A stretch of 64,000 bases of DNA from Catenulispora acidiphila DSM 44928 (GCF_000024025.1 NC_013131.1:2170001-2234000); one strand, 5' to 3'; numbered from the stretch's first letter, positions 33,370 through 42,834 are shown. The notes: generated by a model not told the origin, from the letters alone. Translations and numbers: made by a program.

Positions 33370-33791
33370 CACGAACTCCCGTCGCCGACCAGACGCCCCA
33401 TCGCGCGCCACGTGGCCACCATGATTTCCGCCCCCGCCCGCCCCGACCGCCAGGACACGCCAGCCACGCCCTCCCGATGCCCCGATCGGTTGATTTGCCT
33501 GATGGTCGGGTGGTGGGGGCGGGTTGGTATCGGCTGACCGCGGTCACATGATTCGGCCGGTGGTTGGCTAGCACTGGCGGCCGAACCGGCGCTCCGCCCG
33601 AGTTTTCTCGCGCCGCCGAGTCCGCCGAGTCCGCCGAGTCCGTCGAGTCCGTCGGCCAGGGGGAGGCGACACTGGGCCGAACGGGTGGCGGCGTTCCCCG
33701 GCGGCGTAGTCCCGGATGCGGGGCGTCACGCGCGGTGTTCGACTGCTGAGGATTCGGCAAGCGGGTACTGGTCCAACACCTCGGAGGCCTG
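33370..33791. other. Spacer of about 420 bases
   Basis: No gene is supported. It contains a 9-bp tandem repeat (separate entry) and GC-rich sequence with frames open on both strands. It presumably holds the promoters of the divergent small membrane protein and secreted protein genes. Confidence 0.4.
33615..33654. repeat. 9-bp tandem repeat in an intergenic spacer
   Basis: GCCGAGTCC is repeated three times perfectly (33615-33641), then GTCGAGTCC and a partial copy. If read, it would encode Ser-Ala-Glu or Asp-Ser-Ala triplets. No supported gene covers it. Confidence 0.75.
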
Positions 33792-34412
33792 ATGATCGGG
33801 CTGGCAGCGGCAGCGATGCTGCTGGTGCCGACGACGGCGACCGGCGCGCCCGCCGCGACCGCCGCCCCCGACCTCCCCGCCGCGCTGTCGGCACTGTCGG
33901 TGGCGGTCCAGGCCACCGGCGGCCAAGACGTCTCCTACGCGATCGTGGTCCACAACACCACCGACCACGCCGTCCCCGACGCCCTGATCACCCAGCAACT
34001 CCCCCCGAGCCTGCACTACATCACCGCCACCCCGCCCCCGCACCACACCGGCCACCACCTGACCTGGACCCTCACCATCCCCGCCCACGGCACCACCCGC
34101 ATCACCACCACCAGCGCCGCCGACCACCACCTAGCCGCCCGCCCCCTGGACCACACCCCCCAGCCCGGCACCCCCCACCGCGGACACCACCAACAGCAGC
34201 TCACGACAGTCTGCGTCCGCGAAGCCACCGGCCCCCAATCCTGCGCAACAGAACCCGCCGCCCCCGGCCCGCACCCACTACCCCGCCGCCAACACGCCGC
34301 CCTCACCACCACAGCCGCCGCCACCACAGCCGCAGCCCTGCTAGCCGCCACCCGCCTACGCCGACGCCGCCGCACACCACGCGCCCTGGAGCGAGCCGGC
34401 GTTGAGGGATGA
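33792..34412 (+). CDS. Secreted DUF11-like protein with C-terminal membrane anchor
   Basis: 206 residues. A signal peptide (~1-25, MIGLAAAAMLLVPTTATGAPAATA) is followed by a beta-sandwich-like region (LSVAVQATGGQDVSYAIVVHNTTDHAVPDALITQQLPPSLHYI) resembling DUF11 domains of surface proteins. A His/Pro/Thr-rich stretch precedes a hydrophobic helix (~168-186) and basic tail (RLRRRRR), as in a wall-linked stalk protein. GGAGG lies four bases before the ATG. The next gene, with a TTG start at 34402, overlaps its 3' end by 11 bases. Confidence 0.65.
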   Translation: MIGLAAAAMLLVPTTATGAPAATAAPDLPAALSALSVAVQATGGQDVSYAIVVHNTTDHAVPDALITQQLPPSLHYITATPPPHHTGHHLTWTLTIPAHGTTRITTTSAADHHLAARPLDHTPQPGTPHRGHHQQQLTTVCVREATGPQSCATEPAAPGPHPLPRRQHAALTTTAAATTAAALLAATRLRRRRRTPRALERAGVEG

Positions 34413-37383
34413 CGCACGGGCCGACGCGGCCGCATCCGAGGGCACTGACGCGGGCGCCGACGCGGCGGCGGTCGGCTCGGCGGCGCGGGCATCGGGGAAG
34501 GCTGATTCGGGCGCTCGGGCGCGGGCCGGTGATGGCAGGTCGGACCGGGTCGCTGCCGATCCGGGAGCCCAGGCGTCGACTAGCGCGGATGCTCGCGCGG
34601 CGGCGGCGGCGGTCGGGTCGGCGGCGCGAGCATCCAGGAAGGCCGATGCGGGCGCTCGGGCGCAGATCGGTAATGGCAGATCGGAGCGGGGCGCCGCCGA
34701 TCCTGGAGCCCGGGCGTCGGCTGGTGCTGGTGCCGGTGCTGGTGCTCGCAGGTCGGGCGATCGCAAAGCTCCGATTGCATCCCGCTGCTCCGGAGCGCAT
34801 CTGCCAGCTGAATTCGCCGCTGGCGGCGCCGCGCCTCCCCCACCACCCGACTCCACCGACGCCGCCCCACAACCTGCCGCCCCGCAGCCGCCCGACCCCC
34901 ACCGCCGCGTCCGCCTCCCCTCCGATCGTCTCAGTCTCATCGGCGCCATTGCCCTGGCCGTAGTCCTTGCTGCGGCAGGCGTTGTCGGCCACCGTGCGGG
35001 CTGCGACCTGCGCCAGGAGATCCTTCACCGCGCGGCGGCCTTTCCTCGCTTCCTCCTGAATGTGGTGCAGGTTCTGGCGTTCCTGTCCATGATCGGCGTG
35101 CCGATCGCGCTTGCTGTCGAGCGCCTGGTCAAGCGGGAGACTGTGCAGCTCGTCGATGCCGTCGGCGCCGCGACGCTTGCCTACCTCGCTGCGTTCAGCG
35201 TCAATGTCGCGACGTCTCACTTCCAGGATTCCGCCGTCGCCCAAGCTGTTGGCGGTGCGACGCCGATGCAGGTCCAGCTTGCGGTCGGGGTCGCCGCGGT
35301 CACCATCCTCGGGTTCAGCCGTTCCCAGTACCGCACGCTCTTCTACAGCGCCGCCGCGCTTGGCGGGCTGGCCGTCGTGCTGCTCGGGCAGGACTCTGTC
35401 ACCGGCGTTCTTTTGTCGGCGCTGCTCGGCCGTATTGTCGCGATGGCTTGGCTCTCCGTACGCGGCGTGCTCGACACCCGTCCCGGCATGGGACGCATCC
35501 TCGCCGAACTCACCCACGACGGCTTCCGCGCCCATCCCGGCACGGTCCGCGCCCTCGACCCCGGTACCGACGGCGCGCGACGCTTCCGGGTCAGCGTCAC
35601 CGCCACCGAAACCCACCACAGCTTCGACTGCCTCGCCGGCCACAAGCGCGCCCCAGCCGCCGCGACCACGCCGACCGCCTCGACCACGCCGACCACCCCG
35701 AACACCCCAGCCGCCCCGCCCCCCACCCCCAAAAAAACCCTCGACCTCTCCGTCCTCGACCAAAGCCAGCGCGCCGCCTACCTCGCCCCCCGCATCTGGC
35801 AGTGGATCCGCCTGCGCGGCCCGGTGCGCCGCCGCAGCTTCTTCTCCCTGCGCCGCACGGTCGAAAGCGAAGTCCTGATGGCCATGGCGGTCGAGGCCGC
35901 CGGCATCCGCACCCCGCGCCTGCGCACCGCGCGCCAGGTGGACCAGGACACCGCGCTGCTCGCCTACGACCACCTCGACGCCCCGCGCGTCGCCGACCTC
36001 CCCGACCGTGCCTGGACCCCCGCCCTGCACGGCGGTATCTGGGCCCTGTGGCAGCACTTGCGCAGCCGCCAACTCGCGCACCGGGAGCTCACCACCGACC
36101 ACCTCCGCCTGGACGCCGCCGGCGGTCTGTGGCTCACCGATGTCGGCTACGGCGAGATCGCCGCCGAGGACCTCCTGTGCCGCCTGGACGGCGCCGAGCT
36201 CCTCGTCTCCCTCGCCCTGCGCGTGGGTCCGGCGCGCGCCACCGAGGAAGCCGTCGACGCCCTCGGCCCGGACACCGCCGCCTCCCTGCTCCCGCTGATG
36301 CAGCCGATCCTGTTCTCCGAGGACACCGCCAAAGCCCTGCGACGCCACCGCGCCGCCGGCGGGCGCGCGGACATCGTCGGCAGCATCCGCGACCGCATCA
36401 TCGCCCTGCATCCGGAAGCCGACGTCCAGCCGGTCAGCCTCGAGCGCGTGCGCCCCCGCACCGTCCTGAGCATCGTCGGCGGCGCGATCGCCTTCTACCT
36501 GCTCGCCACCCAGCTCACCGGCTTCCAGGTGCCCGAGCTCGACACCTGGCAGGCCTGGGGCTGGGTCCTCGGCGCCGCCGTCGCCTCCGGTCTCACCTAC
36601 GTCGCCGCCGCCCTGAACCTGCTCGGCTGCGTCAAGGAACGCCTGTCCTTCCGCACGACCGCCACCGCGCAGGTCGCCGCCGCCTTCGCCGGACTGGTCG
36701 CCCCGGCAGCCGTCGGCGGCCTGGCCGTCAACACCCGCTACCTGCAACGCGCCGGCATCCCGGTGGCGCGCGCCGTCACCGCTGTCGGCGGCTCGCAGGT
36801 CATCGGCTTCGCGTGTTACCTCGTGCTGCTGCTGGTGTTCAGCGCCTTCGCCGGAAAACATCGGCAGGAAGCCGGCGGCCTGTCGGCGATCACGCCGTCG
36901 GCGACGGTCACCGGCGTGGTCATCGCACTGGCCGTGATCGGCCTGCTGGTCGCGGCGATCCCCCGGCTGCGCGCCGTCGTGGTGAGCCGGGTCAAGCCGC
37001 TGGTCACCGACATCGGCCCGGAGTTCCTGCAAGTCGCGCGCTCCCCGCGCAAACTGGTGCAGGCGTTCGGCGGCGCGGTGGGACTGCCGCTGGCGGCCAG
37101 CGTGTGCCTGTGGGCGTCGGTGAACGCGGTCAGCGGCAGCGAGGTGAACCTCGCCGCGATGGGCGTGGCCTACCTGGTGGCCAAGGCGGTGGGCTCGCTG
37201 GTCCCGACACCCGGCGGCATCGGCGGCGTCGAAGCCGTGCTCGCCGCCGGTCTGACCGCCGCCGGCGTGCCCTCGGCGACGGCGGCGACCTCGGTCATCG
37301 TCTTCCGGCTGCTGACGTGGTGGCTGCCGGTGATCCCGGGCTGGTTCGCCTTCACCGCGCTCCAGCGGCGCGGCGCGCTCTGA
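34402..37383 (+). CDS. Degenerate kinase-like and flippase (LPG synthase TM/UPF0104) fusion protein
   Basis: Large membrane protein, up to 993 residues. Layout: Ala/Asp-rich leader with two ~47-residue repeats (~21-114), a first membrane block (~180-350), a Thr/Pro linker (~412-440), a kinase-like domain (~450-640) and a C-terminal membrane block (~690-990). The kinase-like part shows HRELTTDHLRLD (~560) and LTDVGYGE (~582), resembling the HxDxxxxN and DFG motifs but with Glu for Asp and His for Asn, so it is probably inactive. The last block has the flippase-like pattern VAPAAVGGLAVNTRYLQRAGIP and SLVPTPGGIGGVEAVLAAGL. TTG 34402 is the only visible start; its position is uncertain. Confidence 0.75.
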   Translation: MRDDARADAAASEGTDAGADAAAVGSAARASGKADSGARARAGDGRSDRVAADPGAQASTSADARAAAAAVGSAARASRKADAGARAQIGNGRSERGAADPGARASAGAGAGAGARRSGDRKAPIASRCSGAHLPAEFAAGGAAPPPPPDSTDAAPQPAAPQPPDPHRRVRLPSDRLSLIGAIALAVVLAAAGVVGHRAGCDLRQEILHRAAAFPRFLLNVVQVLAFLSMIGVPIALAVERLVKRETVQLVDAVGAATLAYLAAFSVNVATSHFQDSAVAQAVGGATPMQVQLAVGVAAVTILGFSRSQYRTLFYSAAALGGLAVVLLGQDSVTGVLLSALLGRIVAMAWLSVRGVLDTRPGMGRILAELTHDGFRAHPGTVRALDPGTDGARRFRVSVTATETHHSFDCLAGHKRAPAAATTPTASTTPTTPNTPAAPPPTPKKTLDLSVLDQSQRAAYLAPRIWQWIRLRGPVRRRSFFSLRRTVESEVLMAMAVEAAGIRTPRLRTARQVDQDTALLAYDHLDAPRVADLPDRAWTPALHGGIWALWQHLRSRQLAHRELTTDHLRLDAAGGLWLTDVGYGEIAAEDLLCRLDGAELLVSLALRVGPARATEEAVDALGPDTAASLLPLMQPILFSEDTAKALRRHRAAGGRADIVGSIRDRIIALHPEADVQPVSLERVRPRTVLSIVGGAIAFYLLATQLTGFQVPELDTWQAWGWVLGAAVASGLTYVAAALNLLGCVKERLSFRTTATAQVAAAFAGLVAPAAVGGLAVNTRYLQRAGIPVARAVTAVGGSQVIGFACYLVLLLVFSAFAGKHRQEAGGLSAITPSATVTGVVIALAVIGLLVAAIPRLRAVVVSRVKPLVTDIGPEFLQVARSPRKLVQAFGGAVGLPLAASVCLWASVNAVSGSEVNLAAMGVAYLVAKAVGSLVPTPGGIGGVEAVLAAGLTAAGVPSATAATSVIVFRLLTWWLPVIPGWFAFTALQRRGAL
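34462..34743 (+). repeat. 141-bp direct repeat, two copies, within a gene
   Basis: Two diverged copies (~34462-34602 and ~34603-34743) each encode a 47-residue unit starting AAAVGSAARAS and containing GARA...DPGA. Reading frame is kept across both. The repeat forms the leader of the kinase/flippase fusion. Confidence 0.7.
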
Positions 37384-37394
37384 AACCGAGGGAA

Positions 37395-38075
37395 TCAGTA
37401 CCCTGATCCAGGACGCACCAGCCCCGACTCGTACGCGATCACGACCACCTGCGCCCGATCCCGCGCCCCGAGCTTCGTCATCGCGCGGTTCACATGCGTC
37501 TTGGCCGTCAGCGGCGTGACGAACAGCTGCCCGGCGATCTCCTCGTTCGACAACCCGGTCGCGACCAATGTGACGACCTCCAACTCCCGTGCGGTCAGCG
37601 CGTCCAACGGAGCGCTGACGGTCGGCGCCGTATCAGAGGGCTGAGCCAGGAAGCGGGCGATCAGCGCCCGCGTGGCGGCGGGGGAGAGCAGCGAATTGCC
37701 GCCGGCGACGATGCGGATCGCCCGCAGCAACTCCTCGGGATCCACCCCCTTGCCGAGGAACCCGCCGGCTCCGGCACGCAACGCCTCGGCGACGTACTCG
37801 TCCTGCTCGAACGTCGTGAGAATCAGAACCTTGACGCTTCCCAGCGCCGGATCCGCCGCGATCAGCCGCGTTGCCTCCAACCCGTCGAGCACCGGCATCC
37901 GGATGTCCATCAGCACCAGATCCGGACACAGCTCCTGCGCCAGCTTCACCGCCGCCGCGCCGTCCCCGGCTTCGGCGACGACCTCGAAGTCCGGAGTGGA
38001 GTCCAGCAGCAGCCGGAACGTGCCCCGCAGCAGCGCCTGGTCGTCAGCCAGCAGGATGCGGATCGGCGCGCTCAC
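37395..38075 (-). CDS. Response regulator, NarL/LuxR family
   Basis: 226 residues. Receiver: IRILLADDQALLRGTFRLLL (acidic DD), phosphoacceptor in LVLMDIRMPVLDG, Thr in LILTTFEQDEY, Lys in FLGKGVDPEEL. Output: LuxR helix-turn-helix LTARELEVVTLVATGLSNEEIAGQLFVTPLTAKTHVNRAMTKL. It overlaps the kinase gene upstream by 4 bases (38072-38075), so it is the partner. The preceding gene is an MMPL exporter, its likely target. It converges on the flippase-like gene with an 11-base gap. Confidence 0.9.
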   Translation of the reverse strand: MSAPIRILLADDQALLRGTFRLLLDSTPDFEVVAEAGDGAAAVKLAQELCPDLVLMDIRMPVLDGLEATRLIAADPALGSVKVLILTTFEQDEYVAEALRAGAGGFLGKGVDPEELLRAIRIVAGGNSLLSPAATRALIARFLAQPSDTAPTVSAPLDALTARELEVVTLVATGLSNEEIAGQLFVTPLTAKTHVNRAMTKLGARDRAQVVVIAYESGLVRPGSGY

Positions 38076-39400
38076 GCGACAGCCTCCGCCGACGAGCCGA
38101 ACGCCCTATCGGCGGTCTTTTCGTAGACCACAGAAGGGTTATCGCCACGGTTCGTACCTCCAGCGCCAGCGACAGCCACACCGCCAGTACCAGCCTCAAC
38201 CCCAGCCGCCCCCCGAGCCGGCAGCGGCAACTCCGCCTCGACCCGGAACCCGCCACCGGCCCGCGGTCCCGCCGCGAACGTCCCGCCGACCGCCTTGACC
38301 CGCTCTTGCATCCCGATCATCCCGTGCCCGGTCCCCATCCCCGACCGCGCCGGACCCCGGCCGCCGTCGTCGTCGACCCGGATCCGCACCGCCTCGGGCG
38401 CGAACTCCACCCGCACCCGCGCCAGCGCCGAACTCCCGGCGTGCTTGTGCGTGTTCGTCAGCGCCTCCTGCACGATCCGGTACGCCGTCAGCCCGGTCAG
38501 CGCGGGCATGGCCGGCATCGGCGCCCTGGCGTCAGCGCCGAGACCGGCCATGACCACGTTCAGCCCGGCGTGATGGAAGGACTCCACCAGCGCGTCCAGA
38601 TCCCCGAGCCCCGGCGCGGGCTCGCGCGGCGCCGCGGTCTCGTCGCTCGCGCGCAGCAGCCCGACCGTCGCGCGCAGCTCGTCCAGCGCCGAGCGCGAGG
38701 TGTCCCGGATCCGCTCGAGTGCCTCATAGGCGTGCGAGGGATCGGTCTTCATCAGGTGGTGCGCCACCCCGGCTTGCGCGTTGACCAGCGTGATGTGGTG
38801 CGCGACCACGTCGTGCAGCTCCCGCGCGATCCGCATCCGCTCCTCGGTGACGCGCCGCCGCGCCTCCTCCTCCTTGGTCCGCTCGGCGGTCTCGGCCCGC
38901 TCCATCGCCGAGGCGAACAGGTCCCGCCGGCTGCGCGCGGCGTCGCCGACGGCCACCGCGAGCCCGACCCAGGCGATGAAGCCGAGGTTCTCGGCGAGCT
39001 CGTCCATGCCGGGCCGCAGGATCAGGGCCAGCGCTGTGAGCGCGACTGCTGTGACCGCTCCGACACGCACCGTGGTGGGCCGGTCGGAGCGCTTGGCGAA
39101 GGAGAACAGCGCGATGGCGCAGGCGATCGGCGGAATGCTCGGCACGCCCACGAACGGCATCGCCGCGACCTCGACCGCCGCGGTGCCCACCACCGCGCCC
39201 AGCGGCCAGCGGCTGCGGAACAGCAGCGGGATGGCGACCGTGGTCAGCAGCGCGGCCGCCGTCTCGGCGCTGACGTGCTTGTGCAGCGCCGAGACGAACA
39301 TCGCCGGGGACAACAGGACCAGGTACAACAGGGTGGTGACCACGTCCCGGCTGGTCGTGCCGGGACGCACCCACTCTTTGATCCGGTCCACAAGAGTCAC
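38072..39400 (-). CDS. Sensor histidine kinase, HisKA_3 family
   Basis: 442 residues. Four to five membrane helices (~20-160) without a large external loop, as in intramembrane-sensing kinases, then a coiled segment, the HisKA_3 motif RIARELHDVVAHHITLV with the phosphorylated His (~206), and an ATPase domain with N-box VQEALTNTHKHAG and GTGHGMIGMQERV. A ~45-residue Gly/Ala tail follows. It is 4 bases after the MMPL stop and overlaps the regulator gene, indicating an MMPL/kinase/regulator operon read leftward. Confidence 0.9.
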   Translation of the reverse strand: MTLVDRIKEWVRPGTTSRDVVTTLLYLVLLSPAMFVSALHKHVSAETAAALLTTVAIPLLFRSRWPLGAVVGTAAVEVAAMPFVGVPSIPPIACAIALFSFAKRSDRPTTVRVGAVTAVALTALALILRPGMDELAENLGFIAWVGLAVAVGDAARSRRDLFASAMERAETAERTKEEEARRRVTEERMRIARELHDVVAHHITLVNAQAGVAHHLMKTDPSHAYEALERIRDTSRSALDELRATVGLLRASDETAAPREPAPGLGDLDALVESFHHAGLNVVMAGLGADARAPMPAMPALTGLTAYRIVQEALTNTHKHAGSSALARVRVEFAPEAVRIRVDDDGGRGPARSGMGTGHGMIGMQERVKAVGGTFAAGPRAGGGFRVEAELPLPARGAAGVEAGTGGVAVAGAGGTNRGDNPSVVYEKTADRAFGSSAEAVA

Positions 39401-39404
39401 CGTT

Positions 39405-41687
39405 TCACTGTATGCGGTGATTCGCGGAGGCCAGCTCCGGCTCGTCGTACGGGCCGTCCGTCGCCACCGCGCCCGGAACCGGCTCCGGCTCGCCCTCCAC
39501 CGACATGTGCGGCAGCACCTTGTCCAGCCACGCCGGCAGCCACCAGTTGGCCTTGCCGAAGCGGTGCATCAGCGCCGGGACCAGGATCAGCCGCAACATC
39601 AGCACGTCCAACAGGATCGCCACGGCCAGCGCCATGCCGAACTCGGCGATGACCCGCTGCCCGTTGAACAGGAAGGCGCCGAACACGCAAGCCATGATGA
39701 TGCCCGCGGCCACGATCACCTGGCCGGTCTCGCCGTGGCCGACGCGCACCGAGCGGCTGTTGTCCTTGGAGTGCGACCACTCCTCGTGCATCCGGCTGAT
39801 CAGGAACACCTGGTAGTCCATCGACAGCCCGAACAAGATGCTGATCACGATGACCGGGACGAACGCCTCCACCGGCCCGGCGCCGCCGGCTCCCAGCGCC
39901 TCCGAACCCCAGCCCCACTGGAACACCGCGACCAGCGAGCCGAACGCGACGCCCATGGTCAGCAGGTTCATCGCCACGCCGATCAGCGGGACCAGCAGGC
40001 TGCGGAAGGCCAGGATCATCAGCAGGCAGCCCAGTCCCACGATGATCGCCACGAACAGCGGCAGCTTGCTGGTCAGCGTGTGGCTGAAGTCGTTGCTGAT
40101 CGCGGTCGGCCCGGAGACCATGACGTGCAGCGTGGTCCCGGCCTCGGCCTTCGGGATCACGTCGTGCCGCAGCGTGCCGATCAGGTCGGTGGTGGCCTTG
40201 TCCTGCGGCGAGCTGACCGGCACCACCTGCACCACGGCGATCGCCTGGCCGGGCTGCGTGGGCCGGGCGGAGACGGCGGCGACGTCCGGCACGGTCTTGA
40301 TCCGGTCCACCAGCGTGGTCAGCGCCTGCTGGTCGCCCGCCGCGGGGGTCTGCGCGACCAGCAGCAGCGGGCCGTTGAAGCCCTTGCCGAAGCCGTCGGC
40401 GAGCAGGTCGTAGGCCTGGCGCGTGGTCGTCGACTTCGGGTCGTTGCCCGCGTCGGAGTTGCCCAGCCGGATGGAGAAGAACGGCACCGCGACGACCGCC
40501 ATGACCGCGATCGCCAGCAGCGCCTTGCCCAGCGGCTTGGCCTGGACCTTGCCGGCCCAGCGGGTGAAGACGGTTTCGGGATGCCCGGGGACGCCGGAGG
40601 GGCGCCGGCGCGAGGCGTGCGCGTAGGGGACCAGCACGCCGACGCCGGCCTGGCGCGCGGCCAGCTCCCGGCGCTGCTTCTTGCTCAGCACGCGCAGCTT
40701 CAGGAAGCCCAGCATCGCCGGCAGCAGCGTGATCGCCGCCAGCACGGTCATCGAGACGGTCACCGCCGCGCCGATCGCCATGCCGTTCAGGAAGCTCAGA
40801 CCCAGCGCGAACATCCCGAGCAGGGCGATGACCACGGTCCCGCCGGCGAAGATGACCGCGCGCCCGGAGGTGTTCAGCGCCTTGGCGATCGAGTCCTCGA
40901 CCGACAGCCCGGACATCAGACCCTTGCGATGCCGGTTCACGATGAACAGCGCGTAGTCGATGCCGACGCCGAGACCGACCAGGGTCGCCAAGGTCGGCGC
41001 GGTGGAGCTGATGGCGAACAGGTGCGAGAGCTGCCCGGTGCCCAGGATGCCGGTCGCGACACCGGCGACGCCGGTGAGGATCGGCATCACGGCGGCGCCG
41101 GCGGCCCGGAACACCAAGCCCAGCACGAGCAGCGCGGCCAGCACGCCGATCAGGTCCGCGGCGCCGCCGATCTTGCGCTCGGCCTGGCTGATCGCCTGTC
41201 CGCCGAGCTCGACCTGCAGGTTCGTCTCCCGCGCGCCCTGAGCGACGTCGATGATGTGCTGGACCTCGGCGTCCGGGAGGTCGTGCGCCTCTTGGGCGAA
41301 GTTGATGGTCGCGTAGGCGGTGGTCTGGTCCTTGCTGACCTGCAGCGCGCCGCGCGGACCGTCGTAGGGACCGGTGACCCCGGCCACGCCCGGCGCGGTC
41401 GCGATCTGGTTCAGCGCGCCGGTCATGCGCTGCTGCACGGCCGGATCAGTGACCTTGGCGCCGCCGGTGGTGTGCCAGACCACCTGGTCGCTGTCCCCGG
41501 CCGAGGCGGGCAGCGACTGCCTCAGCAGGTCCATCGCCTGGCTGGACTCCGAGGCCGGGATCGACATCGTGTCGTTGTACTTGGTCCCGGCCGAACCCGT
41601 CAGGGCTCCCAGGCCGATGATCAGCGCCAGCCAGACGACGACGGTGACGAGGCGGTGCTTGTGGCACCAGCGGGCAATGACGGACAT
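39405..41687 (-). CDS. MMPL-family RND transporter
   Basis: 760-residue membrane exporter. An N-terminal helix (RLVTVVVWLALIIGLGALTG) is followed by a large external domain, then five helices, a second external domain and five more helices. The MMPL signatures GLGVGIDYALFIVNRHRKGL and FGLSMDYQVFLISRMHEEW, each with the membrane Asp-Tyr thought to carry protons, are both present. Relatives export lipids, antibiotics or siderophores. Start 41687 has GGGGAA seven bases upstream and gives MSVIARWCHKHR. The linked kinase/regulator suggests induction by membrane stress or a toxic compound. Confidence 0.9.
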   Translation of the reverse strand: MSVIARWCHKHRLVTVVVWLALIIGLGALTGSAGTKYNDTMSIPASESSQAMDLLRQSLPASAGDSDQVVWHTTGGAKVTDPAVQQRMTGALNQIATAPGVAGVTGPYDGPRGALQVSKDQTTAYATINFAQEAHDLPDAEVQHIIDVAQGARETNLQVELGGQAISQAERKIGGAADLIGVLAALLVLGLVFRAAGAAVMPILTGVAGVATGILGTGQLSHLFAISSTAPTLATLVGLGVGIDYALFIVNRHRKGLMSGLSVEDSIAKALNTSGRAVIFAGGTVVIALLGMFALGLSFLNGMAIGAAVTVSMTVLAAITLLPAMLGFLKLRVLSKKQRRELAARQAGVGVLVPYAHASRRRPSGVPGHPETVFTRWAGKVQAKPLGKALLAIAVMAVVAVPFFSIRLGNSDAGNDPKSTTTRQAYDLLADGFGKGFNGPLLLVAQTPAAGDQQALTTLVDRIKTVPDVAAVSARPTQPGQAIAVVQVVPVSSPQDKATTDLIGTLRHDVIPKAEAGTTLHVMVSGPTAISNDFSHTLTSKLPLFVAIIVGLGCLLMILAFRSLLVPLIGVAMNLLTMGVAFGSLVAVFQWGWGSEALGAGGAGPVEAFVPVIVISILFGLSMDYQVFLISRMHEEWSHSKDNSRSVRVGHGETGQVIVAAGIIMACVFGAFLFNGQRVIAEFGMALAVAILLDVLMLRLILVPALMHRFGKANWWLPAWLDKVLPHMSVEGEPEPVPGAVATDGPYDEPELASANHRIQ

Positions 41688-41846
41688 CAGGGTTCCCCGG
41701 CCTTCTTCGAGCATGGATCGCGTGTTTATACGGTGCCGGGGAGCGGGGGTGCGGGGCGTCTGGCAGGCGCAGACACTTGCGCTGCTGCGGTCGTAGTACG
41801 TGGCAGGGGGAGCTACTGCCCAGGGAGCAGGGTCGTGATCACTTGG

Positions 41847-42680
41847 TCACGCTTGGCGATCCGGCCGCCTGTCCAGCAACGCCTCCAAGAACACCGCGAC
41901 GCCGTCCTCCTGCACCGACCCGATCACGCCGTCGGCGACAGAGATCAGGCTCGGATGCGCGTTGCCGACCGCGAAGGCGAGCCCGGCCCACTCGAACATC
42001 GACAGGTCGTTGGGCATGTCGCCGAACGCCATGACCGCCTCGGCGCTGACGCCGAGGCGAGCCGCGTGCCGTGCCAGACCGTCGGCTTTGCTGACTCCCG
42101 GAGCCACCGCCTCGACCAGCCGCAGACCGTTGGAATGGTAGACGGTGACCAGATCCCCGACCGCCGGCCGGGCCAGGGCGAGCAGGTCGTCGGCGGACAG
42201 GCTCGGATGGCGGCCGATCAGCTTCGGCGCCGGACGCCGCCACAGGTCGGCTTCGTCGAGACGCCGCACGGTGACGTCGCGATCCCATTCCCAAGGCTCG
42301 TACAGGGGATCGGCGGCGAGGGAGTCGGAGTATTCGACAGCCAGCCCGATGCCGGGGATGGCTTCGCGCAGACCGCGCGCCACTTTCTCCGCCGTGGCGG
42401 GGTCGATGGCGTATTCGGCGACGACCGCGCGAGCGCGCAGGTCGTAGTCGTAGGCGCCGTTGGAGCAGACGGCGAGACCGTGCAGCCCGAAGGCGTCGGC
42501 GATCTGTCCCATCAGCCGCGGCGGCCGCCCGGTGACGAACACGAACGGCAGGCCGGCGGCCTCCAGCGCGGCGAAAGCCGCCACCGTCCGGGGCGAGACG
42601 GTCCCGTCGTGGCGGACCAGGGTCCCGTCCAGGTCGCAGGCTATGAGATCAGGCAGCGCCGGAAGAGTCATGGTCGCCAT
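41847..42680 (-). CDS. HAD-superfamily phosphatase, Cof type
   Basis: 277-residue sugar-phosphatase-like protein. Motif I ACDLDGTLVRHDG (nucleophile and acid/base Asp), motif II VFVTGRPPR, motif III Lys in SKADGLARHAARLG, motif IV AFGDMPNDLSMFEWAG. The large cap domain (~85-190) marks the Cof/YbiV group that dephosphorylates sugar phosphates or FMN-type compounds. ATG 42671, three codons later, is an alternative start. It is divergent from the enolase-family gene at 42835. Confidence 0.87.
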   Translation of the reverse strand: MATMTLPALPDLIACDLDGTLVRHDGTVSPRTVAAFAALEAAGLPFVFVTGRPPRLMGQIADAFGLHGLAVCSNGAYDYDLRARAVVAEYAIDPATAEKVARGLREAIPGIGLAVEYSDSLAADPLYEPWEWDRDVTVRRLDEADLWRRPAPKLIGRHPSLSADDLLALARPAVGDLVTVYHSNGLRLVEAVAPGVSKADGLARHAARLGVSAEAVMAFGDMPNDLSMFEWAGLAFAVGNAHPSLISVADGVIGSVQEDGVAVFLEALLDRRPDRQA

Positions 42681-42834
42681 TGTCCTTCAGGCCGCTGTCC
42701 CCGAGACCGCGTCTTGACCCTTGAGCCCACGTCTTGACGCGGTCCGGTGCGGGCTACTACGTTTCACGGCGTCGAGCAGATTCATATTCGTGGGCTGTGT
42801 TCACGGATGTGAACGCAAGGGTGGAGGTCCGGCA

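Noticed and set aside
34303-37032. A 909-codon minus-strand frame opposite the kinase/flippase fusion
   Set aside because: No domain, start site or membrane pattern; the plus-strand protein has recognisable motifs.
41834-41851. CGTGA/TCACG dyad as terminator of the HAD gene
   Set aside because: It overlaps the stop codon, has only five paired bases and no T-run.
38781-42737. A 1318-codon plus-strand frame across the kinase, MMPL and HAD genes
   Set aside because: It spans three well-supported genes on the other strand and consists of low-complexity GC-biased residues. Long antisense frames are common in such DNA.
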